Below are positions 60,357-64,000 of a stretch of DNA of 64,000 bases, piece by piece (the first letter of the stretch is position 1; each line of letters opens with the position of its first letter). Made by a program: the position numbers and the translations under genes. The DNA is taken from NCBI GenBank assembly GCA_029212465.1, contig JARGNV010000005.1, positions 31,544-95,543 of the forward strand, written 5' to 3'. A model generated the notes under the pieces. That model did not search any database. It worked only from the letters and a program-made list of their open reading frames with translations, and had not been told where the DNA came from. This stretch comes from Legionellaceae bacterium. GTDB lineage: Bacteria; Pseudomonadota; Gammaproteobacteria; Legionellales; Legionellaceae.

Positions 60357-61193
60357 TTACTGCAGCATGAGTGCAACCCAAAAGATAAGGCCATAAAAGC
60401 CATTACTTGTGAAGGTGCGTAGGTAATCAGGATTTTTACCTCGGATAATGCGCTGTTGCTGGATAAAGAGCAGGCACCCAACACCCCAAAAAACATAGAA
60501 AAACATATTGAACTGAAGCGTTATTGCAACGATAAGCCAAACCAGTTGCGTAGCTGCTTGAAATAAACCAACGATATTTTTATCTTGAGATGCAAATAAA
60601 ATAGCGGTTGATTTAACGCCTATTTGCAAATCATCATCTCTATCGCCCATGGCATAAATGGTATCGTAAGCTACAATCCAGCAAAAGTTGAGGAGTATCA
60701 GCAAAAAAGTAGTCGTGTTGAGTGGTGTACCTGAGGCAGTATAAGCCATTGGTATTCCCATTGAAAAGGCGACCCCTAACACAAGCTGTGGCGCTTCAAA
60801 AAAACGCTTACAAAAAGGGTAAACGGCTGTTAATACAACACTTAAAAGGGCGTATTTAAAGCATGCCTCAGGGAGCCTTGTTAGAATAACCAGTGCGCAA
60901 AAAAGCAATGCAATTAACAGGATAAGACTTGCTTGTAACGTAATGGTCTTTGCTGCAAGAGGCCTACTTTTAGTACGTTTTACATGTGGGTCGACATGTC
61001 GGTCGGCAATATCATTTAAAAGACAGCCGGCCGCACGCATCACAAAGGTTCCCAATAGAAAATAAAATACCAGGCGTGGGTTTGGTGTGCCGTCACTTGC
61101 AAGCCAAAGTGCCCAGGCTGTCGGAAACCACAGTAAGAGAGTACCAATAGGTTTATGGAGCCGTAGAAGGTGGATATAAGGCGTTAAATTCAT
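60357..61193 (-). CDS. ubiA: 4-hydroxybenzoate polyprenyltransferase
   Basis: UbiA attaches the polyprenyl chain to 4-hydroxybenzoate in ubiquinone synthesis, in the inner membrane. The 278-residue protein has eight or nine transmembrane helices and both Asp-rich motifs: NDIADRHVDPHVKRTKSRPLA near residue 60 and YDTIYAMGDRDDDLQIGVKSTA near residue 185. It opens LTPYIHLLRLHKPIGTLLLWFPTAWALW, typical of UbiA. It overlaps ubiC by four bases in the order ubiC-ubiA. Confidence 0.97.
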   Translation of the reverse strand: MNLTPYIHLLRLHKPIGTLLLWFPTAWALWLASDGTPNPRLVFYFLLGTFVMRAAGCLLNDIADRHVDPHVKRTKSRPLAAKTITLQASLILLIALLFCALVILTRLPEACFKYALLSVVLTAVYPFCKRFFEAPQLVLGVAFSMGIPMAYTASGTPLNTTTFLLILLNFCWIVAYDTIYAMGDRDDDLQIGVKSTAILFASQDKNIVGLFQAATQLVWLIVAITLQFNMFFYVFWGVGCLLFIQQQRIIRGKNPDYLRTFTSNGFYGLIFWVALMLQ

Positions 61194-61714
61194 GTGCAGT
61201 ACCTTAAAATGCCAGGAAGCATTATTTCTAGTAAATAAAAATCAAATTGTTTGTGTATGGTAAAGGTGGATACACGCCCCCACAAGCAGTATGCCGGTGT
61301 TGCTTCTTTTAAGTGCTGCATTAAGTAGTTGTATTCTTGCATATGAGAATGCATTGCATATAACTTGATATCATGACGTGTAATATCAGGGTGCGGGTGA
61401 ATAAGCTCTCCGAGTGCTTGATGCTTTAAGCAATCAAACAGCTTTTTTTCCGCATGGTAAGCTCTATATGGCAAAATAGTTCTTGCATACCAACAAGGGG
61501 CATTATCGTCCCACATCATGATTTCACGATGCAATACCTCTGTATTTTCTGGGAGTGACAGCGCGGTTTGATCCCAATCATCTGTCATCTCCCAGAGGTG
61601 TGTTAAAACCTCAAGCCGTGTCTCTTTGGCAACGGCTTTCAGTTTATCCGTGATAGAGCCCTGGCGGGTTAGCCATGTCATCACTTGAGGCAGATGCATC
61701 GTGGATTGTGTCAT
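61190..61714 (-). CDS. ubiC: Chorismate lyase
   Basis: UbiC removes pyruvate from chorismate to give 4-hydroxybenzoate for UbiA. It is a 174-residue protein, close to the 165 of E. coli. WLTRQGSITDKLK near residue 14, REIMMWDDNAPCWYARTILP near residue 65 and LGELIHPHPDITR are recognisable family blocks; YCLWGRVSTFTIHKQFDFYLLEIMLPG matches the conserved end. Three ATG codons (61714, 61699, 61681) could start it, and all lie inside the preceding TPR-like gene, so the overlap is between 38 and 71 bases. It is coupled to ubiA by ATGA. Confidence 0.92.
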   Translation of the reverse strand: MTQSTMHLPQVMTWLTRQGSITDKLKAVAKETRLEVLTHLWEMTDDWDQTALSLPENTEVLHREIMMWDDNAPCWYARTILPYRAYHAEKKLFDCLKHQALGELIHPHPDITRHDIKLYAMHSHMQEYNYLMQHLKEATPAYCLWGRVSTFTIHKQFDFYLLEIMLPGILRYCT

Positions 61715-62678
61715 AATAAGTGGTACCGTTAATTACTACACCAGCATGCGGTTGTGTAGAGGGTTGTGTAAGAGAGCGGTGCGCCTGGAACATAGATTGT
61801 CGTTGATGATTAGCTACTTGCTCCCTGTATTGTTCGAGTAAAACACAGGCTTTGTCATTATCTGCAGGCATTCTCGTACGCTCAAAAATATCAGTATATG
61901 CGCGGCTTGCATCGAGATATTGTCTGAGCGCTTCGTAGCAGTATGCTTGGTGTCTAAGGGTCTGCGTATCTTTGCAGTCATTTTGAATAGACTCATAGCA
62001 ACGAAGCGCACTGTGATAATCTCTTCGTTCTAAAAAGAGTGTTGCATCATCAAGTGCTTGCTCGATAAAGAATTGGTTTAAACGGTTAATTTGATTTTGT
62101 ATACCTTGGTTTTGCCTTTCATCATTGCCCATTGGAATACGTAAGTAAGTATCGAGTGCTGCTTCATATTCTTTTCGAACAAAGAGTAATGGTGCAAGCG
62201 AGAGTAAAATAGGACGCTGGTTGTAATAATCGGGGTAACTTTGGTAAGCTTCAAGTGCTAAATCAAGCACTCTTTGTCTTCCTGAATGGTCTTCTGGGAG
62301 AAGTATTGCTGCCTCTTCATAAAGGCGCCCAATTTTTATTGTGAGATGGATATTTGTATGCCAGTTATTAATGCTTTTGAGTAATTCTGCTGCATGCGCA
62401 TAGTGTTCTAGTGCCTCATGACAGCTTGACGCTACTGTATAATAGTGTGCTGTATAAGGTGGGGAAGCTTGCCCTAGTACATCTAGGGCGTTTTCTGCGC
62501 CTACGAGGTTAAGTATGCATTCTGCTTGAAGCGTTTTCCACTCATTGTTAAGCAAGCTACAACGACGTAGCAAAAAAATAGCTTCGGTAAATTTCTTTTC
62601 TTGTATTAAATGCTTTGCATTATTACGAAAATTAAAATTTTCAATTTCTTCAGGTGTCATATGGTAAACCTTCTTCAT
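61644..62678 (-). CDS. TPR-like helical repeat protein, unknown
   Basis: I do not recognise a specific family. The 344-residue protein consists mainly of paired amphipathic helices with TPR-type spacing, for example AKHLIQEKKFTEAIFLLRRC, SSCHEALEHYAHAAELLKS, LLFVRKEYEAALDTYLRIP and YCYEALRQYLDASRAYTDIF, from about residue 20 to 270. The last ~60 residues are polar, Gln/Ser/His-rich and probably disordered. No signal peptide or membrane helix is seen. Its start shares one base with the queC stop (TAATG), and its 3' end overlaps ubiC by up to 71 bases, so it is translated within a queC-TPR-ubiC-ubiA transcript. A scaffold or secreted protein-binding role is a guess. Confidence 0.75.
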   Translation of the reverse strand: MKKVYHMTPEEIENFNFRNNAKHLIQEKKFTEAIFLLRRCSLLNNEWKTLQAECILNLVGAENALDVLGQASPPYTAHYYTVASSCHEALEHYAHAAELLKSINNWHTNIHLTIKIGRLYEEAAILLPEDHSGRQRVLDLALEAYQSYPDYYNQRPILLSLAPLLFVRKEYEAALDTYLRIPMGNDERQNQGIQNQINRLNQFFIEQALDDATLFLERRDYHSALRCYESIQNDCKDTQTLRHQAYCYEALRQYLDASRAYTDIFERTRMPADNDKACVLLEQYREQVANHQRQSMFQAHRSLTQPSTQPHAGVVINGTTYYDTIHDASASSDDMANPPGLYHG

Positions 62679-63361
62679 TAAATATAACGTGTTTCATCGG
62701 GTAAATGCGCTTCTTTGAAGCCTTTTTTACGCAGCATGCAACTGTCGCAGTGCCCGCATGCTTCCCCTTTTTCATTGGCTTGATAGCATGAAACTGTGTG
62801 TGTGTAGTTAACGCCTAGTGTGTGCCCCTTTTGAATGGTTTGTGCTTTGCTTAAATGAAGTAAGGGTGTTTTAATCGTAATAGGTTGTGTTTCTACGCCT
62901 ACTTTGGTTGCAAGATTGGCCATGTTTTGAAACGCTTCAAAATACTCGGGCCTACAGTCAGGATAATGCGAATAGTCGATACTACTTGCACCAATAAAGA
63001 TGGCTTCGGCATTGAGTACTTCAGCAAAGGCAAGTGCAAAAGATAAAAAAATGGTGTTTCTTGCAGGCACGTACGTGACTGGAATATTGGTATCTCCCGT
63101 GTAGTCAGGCACCTCAATCGCGTGATCAGTGAGTGCCGAGCCTTTAATACGTTCAAGTGCTGGCACAGGCATAATGTGGTGAGTAACGCCAAGAGACTTC
63201 GCAACGCGTTTTGCTGTTCCAAGCTCTGATGTATGACGCTGTCCGTAATCAAAGCTTAAGGCATGACAGGTATAGCCTTCGGACTTTGCGATGGCAAGAC
63301 ACGTGGTAGAGTCGAGTCCGCCAGAGAATAAGATGACGGCCGATTTTGTCGTTTGATTCAT
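62678..63361 (-). CDS. queC: 7-cyano-7-deazaguanine synthase QueC
   Basis: QueC converts 7-carboxy-7-deazaguanine to preQ0 with ATP and ammonia in queuosine synthesis. The PP-loop [15 protein letters not shown] lies near residue 10 and [13 protein letters not shown] follows. The zinc site near the C-terminus has the four expected Cys in [20 protein letters not shown]. The 227-residue length is normal. It overlaps the response-regulator gene upstream by four bases (ATGA) and the TPR-like gene downstream by one. queD, queE and queF are not in the window. Confidence 0.97.
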   Translation of the reverse strand: MNQTTKSAVILFSGGLDSTTCLAIAKSEGYTCHALSFDYGQRHTSELGTAKRVAKSLGVTHHIMPVPALERIKGSALTDHAIEVPDYTGDTNIPVTYVPARNTIFLSFALAFAEVLNAEAIFIGASSIDYSHYPDCRPEYFEAFQNMANLATKVGVETQPITIKTPLLHLSKAQTIQKGHTLGVNYTHTVSCYQANEKGEACGHCDSCMLRKKGFKEAHLPDETRYI

Positions 63362-64000
63362 ACGATTTTTTCTTCAGATTCAGATAATAAATTAAATAAG
63401 TAACCAAAACCACGGACGGTTTTAATCCATAGTTCACCCGCAGCATTATGACCTAATTTTTGGCGCAAATTACTAATGTGTACGTCAATACTGCGGTCAT
63501 AGGCTGTAAACTTGCGATTAAGTGCGTACTCTGTAAGCTCTTCTTTAGAAAGAGCTTGTCCTGGTGATTTGAGCAAAATTTCAAGAATTTTAAACTCAGT
63601 GTTCGTTAGCTCAAGGGGAGTGTTACTCAGTTTTGCTTGATGCTGCGCAAAATCAACGATAAGGTCACCGCACTGAATTTTAGGGCGTGATAGCGCTCGT
63701 GTTTGCCGTGTGCGACGTAAAATGGCATTGAGTCTTGCGAGTAGCTCATGAGGGTCGCATGGTTTAGTGAGGTAGTCATCGCCGCCAACTTTAAGCGCCA
63801 TTAAGCGGTCTACTTCTATATCGCTAGCACTCAAAAATAAAGCAGGGGTTTGTTTTTGCATTCGGAGTGTTTCAACAACTTCAAGCCCATTTTTTTCAGG
63901 GAGTAGTAGCTCGAGAATGATGGCATCAAAAACATGATTCAAAGCAAGTTTTAAGCCTACTTCTGCCTCGTTTGCAACTGAGGTTTCAAAACCTTCGGAG
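63358..64000 (-). CDS. CpxR-like OmpR-family response regulator (partial, 5' end outside window)
   Basis: The visible 214 residues cover most of a receiver domain and the whole winged-helix output domain. The frame stays open to the right edge (…[19 protein letters not shown]), so the true start is outside and the TTG at 63942 is not the start. The receiver Lys is present in [11 protein letters not shown]. The output domain has [27 protein letters not shown] and [17 protein letters not shown], very like CpxR. At the position of the phosphorylated Asp (CpxR LLLLDVMMPKKNG) this protein has Glu ([12 protein letters not shown]; codon GAG). That change often prevents phosphorylation and may mimic the active state. 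It overlaps queC by four bases. Confidence 0.88.
   Translation of the reverse strand, partial: SEGFETSVANEAEVGLKLALNHVFDAIILELLLPEKNGLEVVETLRMQKQTPALFLSASDIEVDRLMALKVGGDDYLTKPCDPHELLARLNAILRRTRQTRALSRPKIQCGDLIVDFAQHQAKLSNTPLELTNTEFKILEILLKSPGQALSKEELTEYALNRKFTAYDRSIDVHISNLRQKLGHNAAGELWIKTVRGFGYLFNLLSESEEKIV

Noticed and set aside
1..64000. CRISPR arrays, tRNA or rRNA genes
   Set aside because: No regularly spaced repeats were found, and no tRNA cloverleaf with TTCRA arm or rRNA sequence was seen in the intergenic regions by eye.

Overview
This window is 64 kb of dense bacterial chromosome, moderately AT-rich by eye, with short gaps, many 4-base ATGA overlaps and several convergent gene ends that overlap. 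The gene content is gammaproteobacterial: a lnt-leuS-lptE run, nadA/nadB/nadC, sdhE-ygfX, clpS-clpA, rpsF-rpsR-rplI, the large NAD-dependent glutamate dehydrogenase, and a mraZ-rsmH-ftsL-ftsI-murE division cluster. Several features point to an amoeba- or host-associated relative of Legionella/Coxiella: a secreted GH18 chitinase, homogentisate dioxygenase, a small secreted EnhB-like protein, soluble-plus-membrane-hairpin proteins of unknown function, and a protein with a eukaryote-targeting Ulp/CE-clan cysteine protease domain. The order-level placement (Legionellales-like) is inference; no rRNA gene is present to test it.

Layout. 1-4453 (minus): lnt, leuS and partial lptE, for envelope lipoproteins and LPS export. 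4599-5704: a divergent pair made of a Spy/CpxP-like Met-rich periplasmic protein and a Gln-rich coiled-coil protein. 5664-16772: the de novo NAD genes nadA, nadB and nadC interleaved with purB, ppsA, a CPA2 antiporter and a MurG-type glycosyltransferase. 16782-22320: ygfZ, an unknown membrane protein, a kgtP-like 2-oxoglutarate permease, a secreted lipase-like hydrolase and sdhE-ygfX. 22312-25200: a hipBA toxin-antitoxin pair, then ccmA-ccmB. 25251-29291: icd, clpS and clpA. 29345-30380: a decayed group II intron directly behind the clpA terminator. 30492-36576: an LPS glycosyltransferase and O-antigen ligase, hmgA (minus), yebC, and the rpsF-rpsR-DUF2232-rplI operon. 36700-40157: an outer-membrane barrel candidate, chitinase, redoxin and an EnhB-like protein. 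40278-40351: a tandem hairpin element. 40447-49373: a plus-strand run of sad-type aldehyde dehydrogenase, L,D-transpeptidase, NAD-GDH, cytochrome b561 and ABC-F ATPase. 49413-53198 (minus): an EamA exporter, MscS and the CE-clan protease. 53373-58285: the dcw cluster, which stops after murE. 58314-64000: nagZ, a purine nucleoside phosphorylase, ubiA, ubiC, a TPR-like protein, queC and a CpxR-like response regulator running off the window.

How the genes connect. icd, kgtP-like permease, NAD-GDH and succinate-semialdehyde dehydrogenase all handle 2-oxoglutarate or its neighbours, which suggests amino-acid-centred carbon metabolism with ppsA feeding gluconeogenesis. A CpxR-like regulator and a CpxP/Spy-like protein suggest an envelope stress circuit. 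The regulator carries Glu where the phosphorylated Asp should be. The strongest candidate for new biology is the 51525-53198 protein: three degenerate ~65-residue repeats, a Ulp-type protease core with His/Asp/Gln/Cys all present, and a C-terminal membrane hairpin.
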